The notes beneath the pieces are model-generated. The model saw nothing but the letters and a program-made list of their open reading frames with translations. It had not been told where the DNA came from and made no database searches. From positions 1,240,001 to 1,304,000 of the forward strand of contig NZ_JAFBGM010000002.1 in NCBI RefSeq assembly GCF_016811105.1: DNA of 64,000 nucleotides, read 5' to 3'. This document shows positions 36,796-44,858 of the stretch, piece by piece; position 1 is the first letter of the stretch; each line of letters begins with the position of its first letter. A program made the position numbers and the translations under genes. The DNA is from Aurantibacter crassamenti (GTDB taxonomy: Bacteria; Bacteroidota; Bacteroidia; Flavobacteriales; Flavobacteriaceae).

Positions 36796-38247
36796 GTGAT
36801 TAAGAAACTACTAATAATTCTATTGTTCGTGACCACGGGCAGCATATACGGCCAAATTGATAGTCAGCTTTTACTTGGCCTAACGAATGCGACTACCTCA
36901 GAGATTAACGCTTTAACCGGCGCTAGTGAAGGTCAAATGCTGTACAATGAAGAAACGAAACAGGTCATGATTTTTAATGGGACTCTATGGACAAACACTT
37001 CTAATAGTAACTGGTTAGCTACCGGAAACACAGTAACAAATGGATCCTATCTAGGAACAAACAATGACGCAATTCTGGATTTAAGATCAAATTCAACTAG
37101 TATTTTACAATTTGGTAGGAGACAAACATTAGGTCTTACCCAAGGATATACTAATTACGATAACAACGACCAATACCTTACTTATTTGAAAGGAAGCAAT
37201 GGAGTTGCTGCACTTCAATTTCAAGCAGATGCAGCGAGTTTTTATAAACCTATGTTTTATACCACATCAGATGGCAATTTTAGATTAAAAGGCAGCGCCG
37301 CAAATACCGATTTTTTTGAAATTGGATCCAATGGCGTTTCTAATGCAGGAGAATTAGAATTTGTTATTGGTGATGACGGCGCCGAACCCTTCATTTTTAA
37401 ACGATATGATTATCGAGATGCATTAAAAAAAGAATTATTTAGAATACAAGGTGCTTCTGATAGCCAAGCTGCACTTCCAAGAATAGGTATAAATACAGGT
37501 CAATTAGCGAACTCAACCTTGCAGGTAGAAGGATCTATAGCTACCGCAATTAATACGGCAACTTCAAATATATCACTAAATGAAACGCACCACACTGTAA
37601 TTATAACTAACAACAGTAACATTGTTTTACCAGCTGCAACTACTTGCAATGGTCGAACCTATATTATAAAAAATCAAAACAATAGTGCTATTACCATAAC
37701 AGGATATTTAGATAACGAAGGAAATAGTAGCACTTCAATTGGTGCAAGCAGCATTTTACAAATACAGAGTAATGGCACAGTTTGGCATTCCATTACACCA
37801 GGAAAAACGAATAATAAATTTTTTATGAATTTTAGTGGTCGGGCTTATTTTTATACAACTTGGTATTCGCCTCATGACCAATATGGCATGGGCTATCAAA
37901 ATTGGAACGCGGCTAAAGGTACAGGTGTTACACCTTCTTACTCTACTGCCAATCAATTTGGAGTTCCGATTACTTCAAACGCGACATTGGCTAAATTTTC
38001 GATGAAAAATGATTTCAACTCCACTAATGGTCTTGTTCTACCATCTATTAACTTATCAGTACTTAGAAATGGTTCAATAATTAATATTGGAACATATATT
38101 TTAACCAGTCCATCCACTTCAGTAAATATTCAAACTAACGATGTTGGATTTATGTTATTAGAGGGCGATTTATTGTTATGGGCCACAAAAACCACTTCAG
38201 GGAGTAGAGTAAATTACACCTCATTAACCTTTGAATTTACATACTAA
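36796..38247 (+). CDS. Secreted fibre- or tip-like protein of module 2 (483 aa)
   Basis: Starts with GTG at 36796, 15 bp after the giant gene. Residues 1-20 form a signal peptide (ending SIYGQ). A shortened head domain follows (GQMLYNEETKQ, MIFNGTLWTN). A middle region resembles tail-fibre-like proteins. About 235-335 are a domain shared with the end of the 926-aa protein (NGRTYIIKNQN, SSILQIQSNGTVW). The last about 150 residues are aromatic and beta-rich (YFYTTWYSPHDQYGMGY) and could be a globular tip or binding domain; this is inference from composition. No sorting domain is seen. It lies between the giant fibre and its type B partner, in one operon. Confidence 0.75.
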   Translation: MIKKLLIILLFVTTGSIYGQIDSQLLLGLTNATTSEINALTGASEGQMLYNEETKQVMIFNGTLWTNTSNSNWLATGNTVTNGSYLGTNNDAILDLRSNSTSILQFGRRQTLGLTQGYTNYDNNDQYLTYLKGSNGVAALQFQADAASFYKPMFYTTSDGNFRLKGSAANTDFFEIGSNGVSNAGELEFVIGDDGAEPFIFKRYDYRDALKKELFRIQGASDSQAALPRIGINTGQLANSTLQVEGSIATAINTATSNISLNETHHTVIITNNSNIVLPAATTCNGRTYIIKNQNNSAITITGYLDNEGNSSTSIGASSILQIQSNGTVWHSITPGKTNNKFFMNFSGRAYFYTTWYSPHDQYGMGYQNWNAAKGTGVTPSYSTANQFGVPITSNATLAKFSMKNDFNSTNGLVLPSINLSVLRNGSIINIGTYILTSPSTSVNIQTNDVGFMLLEGDLLLWATKTTSGSRVNYTSLTFEFTY

Positions 38248-38256
38248 TTTAAAAAC

Positions 38257-39423
38257 ATGAAACTGCTCAAAATTTTAATGGCTTTGTTACTACTTCAAAA
38301 TATTGTTGTAGCACAAGATGCTGTGCATAATTTTGGCAGTCTACAAGTGCATGATGGCACGACTGTAGGCTTTCATATTGACTTAATAAATGATGGGGTA
38401 TTTGATAATAACCTTGGTTTAGTAGGTTTTTACGGCTATGATAAAGAACTCACTGTTTCTGGGACAAATGCACCCGTTTTCTATGATTCAGAGGTAATGG
38501 TGGACTATAATTTATACTTAGAAACTCCAATCGAAATAATAAATAATGGCAATTTAATAACAGGCAATATAGTCACACCAAGAAATAATTTAGATGTCTA
38601 TACTAACTTTATTGACAATGCTTTTTATGTAGGTGAAAAAGATGCATCATCAGTAGATGGTTATGCAAGTTTAACTAATAAAGACAACTTTACATTTCCA
38701 GTAGGTGATCAAAAATACCTTCGACCATTATCAATAGCATCAACAATTGTTAATCTAAATGCAAAATGTGCATACTTCTTTGAAAGTCCAAATGCTCCGT
38801 CAACCTTTGGTAAAAGTTATCAAACAGACAAAAAAGAATCTGAGTATCTTTCAGTAAGTGATAAAGAATTTTGGCATTTGCAAGGAAATGTACTTTCATC
38901 TGTTACCTTAACTTGGAATGAAAGAAGTGATGTTAGAACATTAGGGCAAACTATTGAAGATTTAAAAGTGGTAGGTTGGCATAAAGAAGATAACGAGTGG
39001 GTAAATCTTGGTAATACCACTGCTCAAGGTTCAATGAATAGTGGATCTATTACTTCGGATGTATTCATTCCAAATGACTATGAACTTTTAACTATTGGCG
39101 GGAGCGACAAAAGGTTGAATGAGTTTATAACCATTGAGTTAGATAATTATTTTATTACACCAAATGGTGATGGAAGAAATGATTATTTAGTTTTAGATGG
39201 ACTTGAAAAATCACCAAATAATGAGCTTAAAATATTTAATCGTTATGGTGTATTGGTATATTCTGAATTGAATTATCAAAATAATTTTAATGGAATTTCA
39301 AATAGAAATACAGTTGTTAGCCGTGGGTCTGGCCTTGCATCTGGGGTATACTTTTATATAATTACCATGCTAGATATTAGACAAAGACACCAAGGTTACC
39401 TGTATTTATCGGTAACTGAATAA
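38257..39423 (+). CDS. T9SS type B sorting-domain protein, partner of module 2 (388 aa)
   Basis: Paralogue of the 386-aa protein at 25405. Residues 1-19 form a signal peptide (ending VVAQD). About 20-290 are the shared beta-rich domain (GFHIDLINDGV, KCAYFFESPN, EFWHLQGNV). About 296-388 are the CHU_C/T9SS type B sorting domain, with ITPNGDGRNDYLVL, LKIFNRYGVLVYS and LASGVYFYIITM. It should be exported by the type IX system. It ends the second fibre operon, 10 bp after the 483-aa gene, in the same terminal position as its paralogue in module 1. Confidence 0.9.
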   Translation: MKLLKILMALLLLQNIVVAQDAVHNFGSLQVHDGTTVGFHIDLINDGVFDNNLGLVGFYGYDKELTVSGTNAPVFYDSEVMVDYNLYLETPIEIINNGNLITGNIVTPRNNLDVYTNFIDNAFYVGEKDASSVDGYASLTNKDNFTFPVGDQKYLRPLSIASTIVNLNAKCAYFFESPNAPSTFGKSYQTDKKESEYLSVSDKEFWHLQGNVLSSVTLTWNERSDVRTLGQTIEDLKVVGWHKEDNEWVNLGNTTAQGSMNSGSITSDVFIPNDYELLTIGGSDKRLNEFITIELDNYFITPNGDGRNDYLVLDGLEKSPNNELKIFNRYGVLVYSELNYQNNFNGISNRNTVVSRGSGLASGVYFYIITMLDIRQRHQGYLYLSVTE

Positions 39424-39435
39424 TAATTAATAGAA

Positions 39436-39461
39436 TTTAAATATTAAATTTAATATTTAAA
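39436..39461. terminator. AT-only 26-bp palindrome after the second fibre operon
   Basis: TTTAAATATTA (39436-39446) and TAATATTTAAA (39451-39461) are perfect inverted repeats around AATT. It lies just past the last gene of the operon and could help end transcription, although it is made only of A and T and so is a weak hairpin. Confidence 0.4.
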
Positions 39462-39537
39462 CCACTAAAAAAATATAATTGGCAACATTCTTGTAATGTT
39501 CTAAACAACATTTACTATAGAAATCAACATAAAACCT

Positions 39538-40278
39538 ATGCAACGAAGAAAATTCATAAAAAACAGTAGTTTATCTGGTTTGGCCCTAACAATGTTACCA
39601 AGCATTGTATCGGCGAAAACAAAAGATTTTGAGTATGGCATTCTTGAACTTATGGGAAAAGTTGACATTGAGCTTTACGGTGAAGGAATCAATCTGAGAA
39701 AAGAGGCACATGATGCATTTCTTGAGATGAAGAAAGCTGCTTATAGTGACGGTATTGATATTAAAATTGTTTCTAGCTATAGAAATTTTGATAGGCAAAC
39801 TGCGATATTTGAGCGAAAGTATATACGCTACACTGATGTAGATGGAATGTTACCATTAGAGGCAATTGACAAAATAATTGAATATTCAACTATTCCTGGT
39901 ACTAGCAGACACCATTGGGGTACCGAAATTGATGTTATCGATGGATATCCTAAAGTTGATGGAGATGTTTTAATACCAAATAAATTTTATGGAGGTGGTC
40001 CGTTCGAAAACTTCAAAAAATGGATGGATGAAAATTCAGAGAAGTATGATTTTCATTTAGTTTACACCGATATTGAAAAAAGAAATGGTTTTAAATATGA
40101 GCCATGGCATTTTAGTTATGCTCCATTATCAGTACCAATGTTAACAGAATTCAGAAGTAAAAATTTGATGCAAATTTTAAAAAATGAAGAATTTGAAGGT
40201 AGTTCTGAATTCACTACTGGTTTTCTTAGAAATTACATAAAAAACAATATTTTAGATATAAATCCTTCCCTTTTATAA
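39538..40278 (+). CDS. M15 family D-alanyl-D-alanine carboxypeptidase (VanY-like)
   Basis: A 246-aa peptidoglycan peptidase acting in the periplasm. The N-terminus has a twin-arginine-like signal (MQRRKFIKNSSLSGLALTM), which would fit the Tat system encoded at 17484. The M15 zinc site is present as SRHHWGTEID (His and Asp ligands) and EPWHFSY (His ligand, with the preceding Glu catalytic). SSYRNFDRQ is the family substrate motif. The Tat reading is based on RR-x-F-x-K only, with RRKFIK matching the core moderately well. Confidence 0.92.
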   Translation: MQRRKFIKNSSLSGLALTMLPSIVSAKTKDFEYGILELMGKVDIELYGEGINLRKEAHDAFLEMKKAAYSDGIDIKIVSSYRNFDRQTAIFERKYIRYTDVDGMLPLEAIDKIIEYSTIPGTSRHHWGTEIDVIDGYPKVDGDVLIPNKFYGGGPFENFKKWMDENSEKYDFHLVYTDIEKRNGFKYEPWHFSYAPLSVPMLTEFRSKNLMQILKNEEFEGSSEFTTGFLRNYIKNNILDINPSLL

Positions 40279-40320
40279 CACTTTTTGTACCTTGAAACGG
40301 TACAGAACGAAATTATAAAA

Positions 40321-41088
40321 ATGAGAAGAAGTAGTTGGAAGATACGTATCTTCATAGGTTTAGCCATCGTAGCTTTTGCTTTTATTCAAAAATGTAGTAA
40401 TACAGAAGAGAATCCGTATACTGGCAGATCACAACATATTGCCATGTCAACGGATCAAGAAATAGCTATTGGTCTTCAAAGTGCACCAGAAATGGCACAA
40501 CAACATGGCGGACTTTATCCTGATGAACGTTTACAAGCTTTTGTAGATGCTGTGGGCAACAAACTTGTTCAAAATAGTATTGCACGAGAAACTCCCTATA
40601 AATATGATTTTCATTTATTAGCTGATGATCAAACAATTAATGCTTTTGCGCTACCCGGCGGACAATGTTTTATCACCTATGCCCTATTCTCTCAATTAAA
40701 TGAAGCTCAATTGGCTGGTGTTTTAGGCCATGAAATTGGTCATGTTGTTGGTAGACATTCTGCAGAAAGAATTGCAGATAGTAATTTCTGGAAAACAGCT
40801 ACTATGGGTGCAACCGTTGGAGTTGGTGATATGGGTGGTCTTGTTGGCGGAATTGGCCAAAACACACTTTTAACCAATGGCCGTGACGACGAATTAGAAA
40901 GTGATGATCTTGGTGTTCTTTTTATGATTCAAGCAGGTTATAATCCGCATGAAATGATTGAAGTAATGAAAATTTTAAAGGCTGCTGCAGGCCCAAACAG
41001 AGTTCCTGAAATGCAAAGCACACACCCAGATCCCGAAAATCGTATAGAAAAAATTAAAGAAGCTATTCAAAGATATAGCAACAAGTAA
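40321..41088 (+). CDS. M48 family zinc metallopeptidase
   Basis: A 255-aa envelope peptidase of the LoiP/BepA type. An N-terminal hydrophobic segment (about residues 9-24) is followed by a cysteine at AFIQKC, which is close to but not a canonical lipobox. The zinc site is H137-E138-xx-H141 in HEIGHVVGRH, with E193 in DELESDDLG as the third ligand. Such proteins typically degrade misfolded outer-membrane proteins. I start it at ATG 40321, which begins the basic N-region of the signal, rather than upstream TTG 40285. Confidence 0.9.
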   Translation: MRRSSWKIRIFIGLAIVAFAFIQKCSNTEENPYTGRSQHIAMSTDQEIAIGLQSAPEMAQQHGGLYPDERLQAFVDAVGNKLVQNSIARETPYKYDFHLLADDQTINAFALPGGQCFITYALFSQLNEAQLAGVLGHEIGHVVGRHSAERIADSNFWKTATMGATVGVGDMGGLVGGIGQNTLLTNGRDDELESDDLGVLFMIQAGYNPHEMIEVMKILKAAAGPNRVPEMQSTHPDPENRIEKIKEAIQRYSNK

Positions 41089-41132
41089 TATGTTAAATAT
41101 TGCTAAACATCTGATTTCTAAAGACTTTTATT

Positions 41133-41140
41133 TATATTTG
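41133..41140 (+). promoter_or_regulatory. -7 element upstream of the 55-aa membrane protein
   Basis: TATATTTG matches TAnnTTTG. It lies 45 bases after the M48 stop codon and would give the small gene a leader of about 100 bases. Confidence 0.45.
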
Positions 41141-41248
41141 ATATTCCCATAAATCTATTTTCGCCTCAGATTTAACTCCTTATAGCTTTGATTTTATTAA
41201 TCATGCTAGGCACAAAACATTGTGTGTTTCAGCAATAAATGAAACTAT

Positions 41249-41416
41249 ATGGGAACAATTCTACATTTCAAAAGTCTGTATTTAAATGCATTTACAAACT
41301 GCAAGCCACTTGCCTTAGTATTACTATTAAAAGTTTATTCGGTATTTTGTGCTGCCATGATTCTCTTGGCATTTTATGTGTTTTTTTATAAAGCCTTTAC
41401 CGGATTTGATTTTTAA
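41249..41416 (+). CDS. Small predicted membrane protein (55 aa)
   Basis: A short frame between the M48 peptidase and gpmI genes. Residues 1-20 are polar with a few hydrophobics. Residues about 21-48 are one strongly hydrophobic segment, and the protein ends FTGFDF. The gene has an upstream -7 element (41133-41140) and a clear terminator right after it (41462-41497), so this block looks like a complete transcription unit. A competing frame starts eight bases earlier but encodes a polar, Cys-rich peptide that looks less protein-like. It may belong to a family of roughly 55-60-aa flavobacterial membrane proteins (perhaps DUF6747), but I am not certain. Confidence 0.55.
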   Translation: MGTILHFKSLYLNAFTNCKPLALVLLLKVYSVFCAAMILLAFYVFFYKAFTGFDF

Positions 41417-41461
41417 AAGTATTGTTTAGAAACTCTTTTACATGAACACTATTAAGAGTTA

Positions 41462-41497
41462 AAAAACCCTAACACAATATGTTAGGGTTTTTATTTT
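41462..41497 (+). terminator. Rho-independent terminator after the 55-aa gene
   Basis: Stem AAAAACCCTAAC (41462-41473) with GTTAGGGTTTTT (41481-41492) and a T-rich tail. The following bases to 41700 show nothing further that I can name; they are AT-rich and lead into the gpmI promoter. Confidence 0.88.
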
Positions 41498-41705
41498 TTA
41501 GACACCTTTGTAGAATCTTATTCCATACTTCACAAAATTAAATTAAGCTATTGATTTAAGACTCAGATCTTCAGATAGTTTAGTTTCGAGATCCACTTTA
41601 AGCAATTCAATTAATTAATTCACTAAATACTTAGCTCTTTCCCTAATTATTTGTAAAAATTAGAAAACAAGATTCAAAAAATTGGCATTACTACTTTGAT
41701 CGTTC

Positions 41706-41713
41706 TACTTTTG
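41706..41713 (+). promoter_or_regulatory. -7 element for gpmI
   Basis: TACTTTTG matches TAnnTTTG, 21 bases ahead of the ATG at 41735, with a TTG at 41682-41684 at about the right distance for the -33 element. Confidence 0.55.
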
Positions 41714-41734
41714 AAAAAGCAATAAAACTCACAC

Positions 41735-43237
41735 ATGAACAAGAAAGTTATTTTGATGATTTTAGACGGTTGGGGAACTTCTCCAGACCCAAAAGTGTCA
41801 GCAATTGATAATGCCCAAACACCATATATAGATTCATTATACAAGAAATATCCAAATGCTGCGCTGCGTACAGACGGCTTAAATGTTGGCCTACCAGAGG
41901 GCCAAATGGGTAATAGTGAAGTTGGCCATATGAACTTAGGTGCTGGCAGAATAGTATATCAAGAACTTACAAGAATTAATTTAGCTGTTCAGAATAATAC
42001 ACTAAAAGATGAAAAAGTTCTTTTAGATGCTTTTAATTATGCAAAAGCAAATGATAAAAAAGTTCACTTTTTGGGTCTGCTAAGTGATGGTGGCGTTCAT
42101 TCTCACATTAATCATTTAAAAGGATTATTAACCGCTGCAAATGATAATGGCTTAGAAAAAGTATACGTACACGCATTTACTGATGGTAGAGATGTAGATC
42201 CAAAGGCAGGAGCCAGTTACGTAAAAAGTTTGCAGGATCACATGAGCAAAACTGTAGGTTCAATTGCAACCGTAACAGGTAGGTATTATGCGATGGATCG
42301 TGATAATCGATGGGAACGTGTAAAACTAGCTTATGATGTAATGATAAATAATGTTGGAGAACCTACTGACAATATTATTGAAACACTACAAGCAAACTAC
42401 CAAAATGATGTTACTGATGAATTCATTAAGCCTTTGGTTGCTGATAGTACTGGTCAAATTGATCCAGATGATGTCGTGATATTTTTCAATTTTAGAACAG
42501 ATCGTGGCAGAGAATTAACCAATATGCTTTCTCAAAATGATTTTCCTGAATACGGTACAAAAAAAATACCGCTGTACTATGTTACAATGACAAACTATGA
42601 CGATAGTTTTAAAGGAATAAACGTAGTTTTTAACAAAGATAATATCACCGAAACTCTTGGTGAAGTATTAGCAAATGCAGGTAAAAATCAAATAAGAATT
42701 GCCGAAACAGAAAAATACCCTCATGTAACATTCTTTTTCTCAGGAGGTCAAGAAGCACCATTTAAAGGCGAAAGTAGAATCCTTAGAAATTCTCCAAAAG
42801 TAGCCACCTATGATTTAAAACCGGAAATGAGTGCCTTCGAATTAACCGATGCTTTGGTTGAAGATTTAAAGAAACAAGAAGCTGATTTTGTTTGTCTAAA
42901 TTTTGCCAACGGAGATATGGTAGGGCACACAGGTATTATGGAAGCCGCAATAAAAGCTTGTGAAGCAGTAGATATTTGTGTTAAAAAAGTAATTGAAACC
43001 GGACTAGAGAATGGTTATTCTACCATTTTAATCGCAGATCATGGCAATTGCGAGACCATGATAAACCCAGATGGTTCACCTCACACCGCGCATACTACCA
43101 ATCCTGTGCCAATTATTTTAATAGACAAAGACATTAAAACAATTCATAATGGAGTCTTGGGAGATATTGCACCTACAATTTTAAAAATGATTGGTGTTCC
43201 GCAACCAGCAGCCATGACATGCAAATCATTAGTTTAA
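41735..43237 (+). CDS. gpmI: 2,3-bisphosphoglycerate-independent phosphoglycerate mutase
   Basis: Interconverts 3- and 2-phosphoglycerate in glycolysis using two Mn ions. Metal-site and catalytic motifs are intact: LMILDGWG at the N-terminus, the phospho-serine in MGNSEVGHMNLGAG, DGRDVDPKAG, RYYAMDRDNRW and the C-terminal ADHGNCE and HTAHTTNPVP. At 500 aa it is full length for the iPGM family. It has its own promoter, and the next gene, map, has another. Confidence 0.97.
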   Translation: MNKKVILMILDGWGTSPDPKVSAIDNAQTPYIDSLYKKYPNAALRTDGLNVGLPEGQMGNSEVGHMNLGAGRIVYQELTRINLAVQNNTLKDEKVLLDAFNYAKANDKKVHFLGLLSDGGVHSHINHLKGLLTAANDNGLEKVYVHAFTDGRDVDPKAGASYVKSLQDHMSKTVGSIATVTGRYYAMDRDNRWERVKLAYDVMINNVGEPTDNIIETLQANYQNDVTDEFIKPLVADSTGQIDPDDVVIFFNFRTDRGRELTNMLSQNDFPEYGTKKIPLYYVTMTNYDDSFKGINVVFNKDNITETLGEVLANAGKNQIRIAETEKYPHVTFFFSGGQEAPFKGESRILRNSPKVATYDLKPEMSAFELTDALVEDLKKQEADFVCLNFANGDMVGHTGIMEAAIKACEAVDICVKKVIETGLENGYSTILIADHGNCETMINPDGSPHTAHTTNPVPIILIDKDIKTIHNGVLGDIAPTILKMIGVPQPAAMTCKSLV

Positions 43238-43248
43238 AAAGTCTTACT

Positions 43249-43256
43249 TACCTTTG
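43249..43256 (+). promoter_or_regulatory. -7 element for map
   Basis: TACCTTTG matches TAnnTTTG and ends six bases before the ATG at 43263. It overlaps upstream in-frame TTG codons (43254, 43257), which are therefore not likely starts, and it implies a leaderless or almost leaderless transcript. Confidence 0.6.
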
Positions 43257-43262
43257 TTGCTT

Positions 43263-44081
43263 ATGATTAAGATTAAAACCTCAGAAGAAATTGAATTAAT
43301 GCGCGAGAGCGCATTGATTGTTTCAAAAACATTAGGAATGTTAGCCGCTGAAATAAAACCAGGGGTTACTTCATTACAATTAGACAAGTTAGCTGAAGCC
43401 TTCATTAGGGATCACGGTGCAATACCAGGTTTTCTAGGCCTTTATAATTTTCCTAACTCGTTATGTATGAGTCCAAATGCGCAGGTCGTTCATGGTATAC
43501 CTAATGACACGCCATTAGTAGACGGTGATATAATTTCAATTGATTGTGGTGCATTAAAAAATGATTTTTATGGTGATCACGCCTATACTTTTGAAGTTGG
43601 CGAAGTAAGTTCTGAAACTAAAAAATTGCTACAGGTTACTAAAGAATCACTCTATATTGGTATTAAAGAATTTAAATTAGGCAACCGCGTTGGTGATGTT
43701 GGCTATGCCATACAAAAATACACTGAAGACCATGGTTACGGCGTAGTACGCGAATTGGTAGGCCATGGCTTAGGTAGAAAAATGCACGAAGATCCAGAAA
43801 TGCCTAATTATGGCAAACGAGGTCGAGGAAAAAAATTCATCAACGGCATGGTAGTAGCCATTGAACCAATGACCAATCTAGGCACACATCGTATTAAGCA
43901 ACTAAAAGACGGTTGGACAATTCTTACTGCGGATGGTAAACCTAGTGCACATTTTGAACATGATGTGGCTCTTGTGGATGGCAAACCAGAATTGCTCTCA
44001 ACATTCCAATATATTTATGAAGCCCTCGGAATAAAAAGCGATGAAGAAGTAGCTTTCAGAAAAGAGAAATTTCAAGCTTAG
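43263..44081 (+). CDS. map: Methionine aminopeptidase, type I
   Basis: Removes the initiator methionine from nascent proteins. Metal ligands are visible: the first Asp in SIDCGALKNDFYGDHAY (with a second Asp), His in VGHGLGRKMHEDP, Glu in VAIEPM and Glu in HFEHDVAL. Length is 272 aa (start at ATG 43263), normal for type I enzymes. The gene is followed after 12 bp by a methyltransferase gene, so the two are probably co-transcribed. Confidence 0.97.
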   Translation: MIKIKTSEEIELMRESALIVSKTLGMLAAEIKPGVTSLQLDKLAEAFIRDHGAIPGFLGLYNFPNSLCMSPNAQVVHGIPNDTPLVDGDIISIDCGALKNDFYGDHAYTFEVGEVSSETKKLLQVTKESLYIGIKEFKLGNRVGDVGYAIQKYTEDHGYGVVRELVGHGLGRKMHEDPEMPNYGKRGRGKKFINGMVVAIEPMTNLGTHRIKQLKDGWTILTADGKPSAHFEHDVALVDGKPELLSTFQYIYEALGIKSDEEVAFRKEKFQA

Positions 44082-44093
44082 AACAGGCATTTC

Positions 44094-44858
44094 ATGAAAA
44101 AAATATTCAAGCTAATTCTGAATATTATACCGCGGCCCATTCTCATTAAAATGAGTTATTGGGTTCGACCCATTCTTGCTTTTTTTATGCGAGGTGATAA
44201 TTTTGTTGATCCTATTGATGGCAAAAGCTTTAAAAGTTTTCTTCCCTACGGATACGAAAATCCTAGAGAAAATGTACTAGCACCAGCTACATTATCATTA
44301 GAAAGACATCGTTTGCTCTGGCTGTATCTTAAAAATGAAACTAATTTCTTTACCGATAATATACGCCTCTTACATTTTGCGCCTGAACAAGCCTTTTACA
44401 AGCGATTCAAAACACTAAAAAATATTGACTATACCACTACAGATTTAAATTCACCCCTAGCTGATATTGAAGCAGATATCTGTGCCTTACCCTTTAATGA
44501 TAAATCTTTTGATGTAATTCTATGTAATCATGTTCTAGAACACATACCCGATGACACCAAAGCTATGGAAGAATTGTATCGAGTACTAAAGCCAGGTGGT
44601 TGGGGTATTTTTCAAATTCCTCAAGATTTAAACCGCATGGAAACTTTTGAAGACAATAGTATAACCGATAAAAAAGAGCGCGCTAAAATCTTTGGTCAAT
44701 ACGATCATGTACGTGTTTATGGGCGAGACTATTTTAAAAAACTTCGCAGTATTGGTTTTTCAGTGGAAGAAGTTGATTACACAGCTAATTTTTCCGCAGA
44801 AGAAATTGAAAGATACCGACTAGCAAAAGGTGAATTAATACCTTTAGTTAGAAAATAG
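44094..44858 (+). CDS. SAM-dependent methyltransferase, class I
   Basis: A 254-aa protein. A hydrophobic/basic N-terminal part (about 1-30) may touch the membrane. The Methyltransf_11-like core includes TTDLNSPLADIEADICALPF, CNHVLEHIPDDTKAMEELYRV (shown only in part as VLEHIPDD) and LKPGGWGIFQIP. The first SAM loop is altered: LLHFAPEQAFY replaces the usual E/DxGxGxG, a variant seen in this subfamily. The substrate is unknown. It is 12 bp downstream of map and its stop abuts, with no spacer, the stop of convergent apbE. Confidence 0.85.
   Translation: MKKIFKLILNIIPRPILIKMSYWVRPILAFFMRGDNFVDPIDGKSFKSFLPYGYENPRENVLAPATLSLERHRLLWLYLKNETNFFTDNIRLLHFAPEQAFYKRFKTLKNIDYTTTDLNSPLADIEADICALPFNDKSFDVILCNHVLEHIPDDTKAMEELYRVLKPGGWGIFQIPQDLNRMETFEDNSITDKKERAKIFGQYDHVRVYGRDYFKKLRSIGFSVEEVDYTANFSAEEIERYRLAKGELIPLVRK

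Noticed and set aside
22623-39423. The fibre locus as a prophage tail module
   Set aside because: The proteins resemble tail fibres, but each has a signal peptide, and no capsid, terminase, baseplate, lysis or integrase gene is present. A secreted surface structure fits better.
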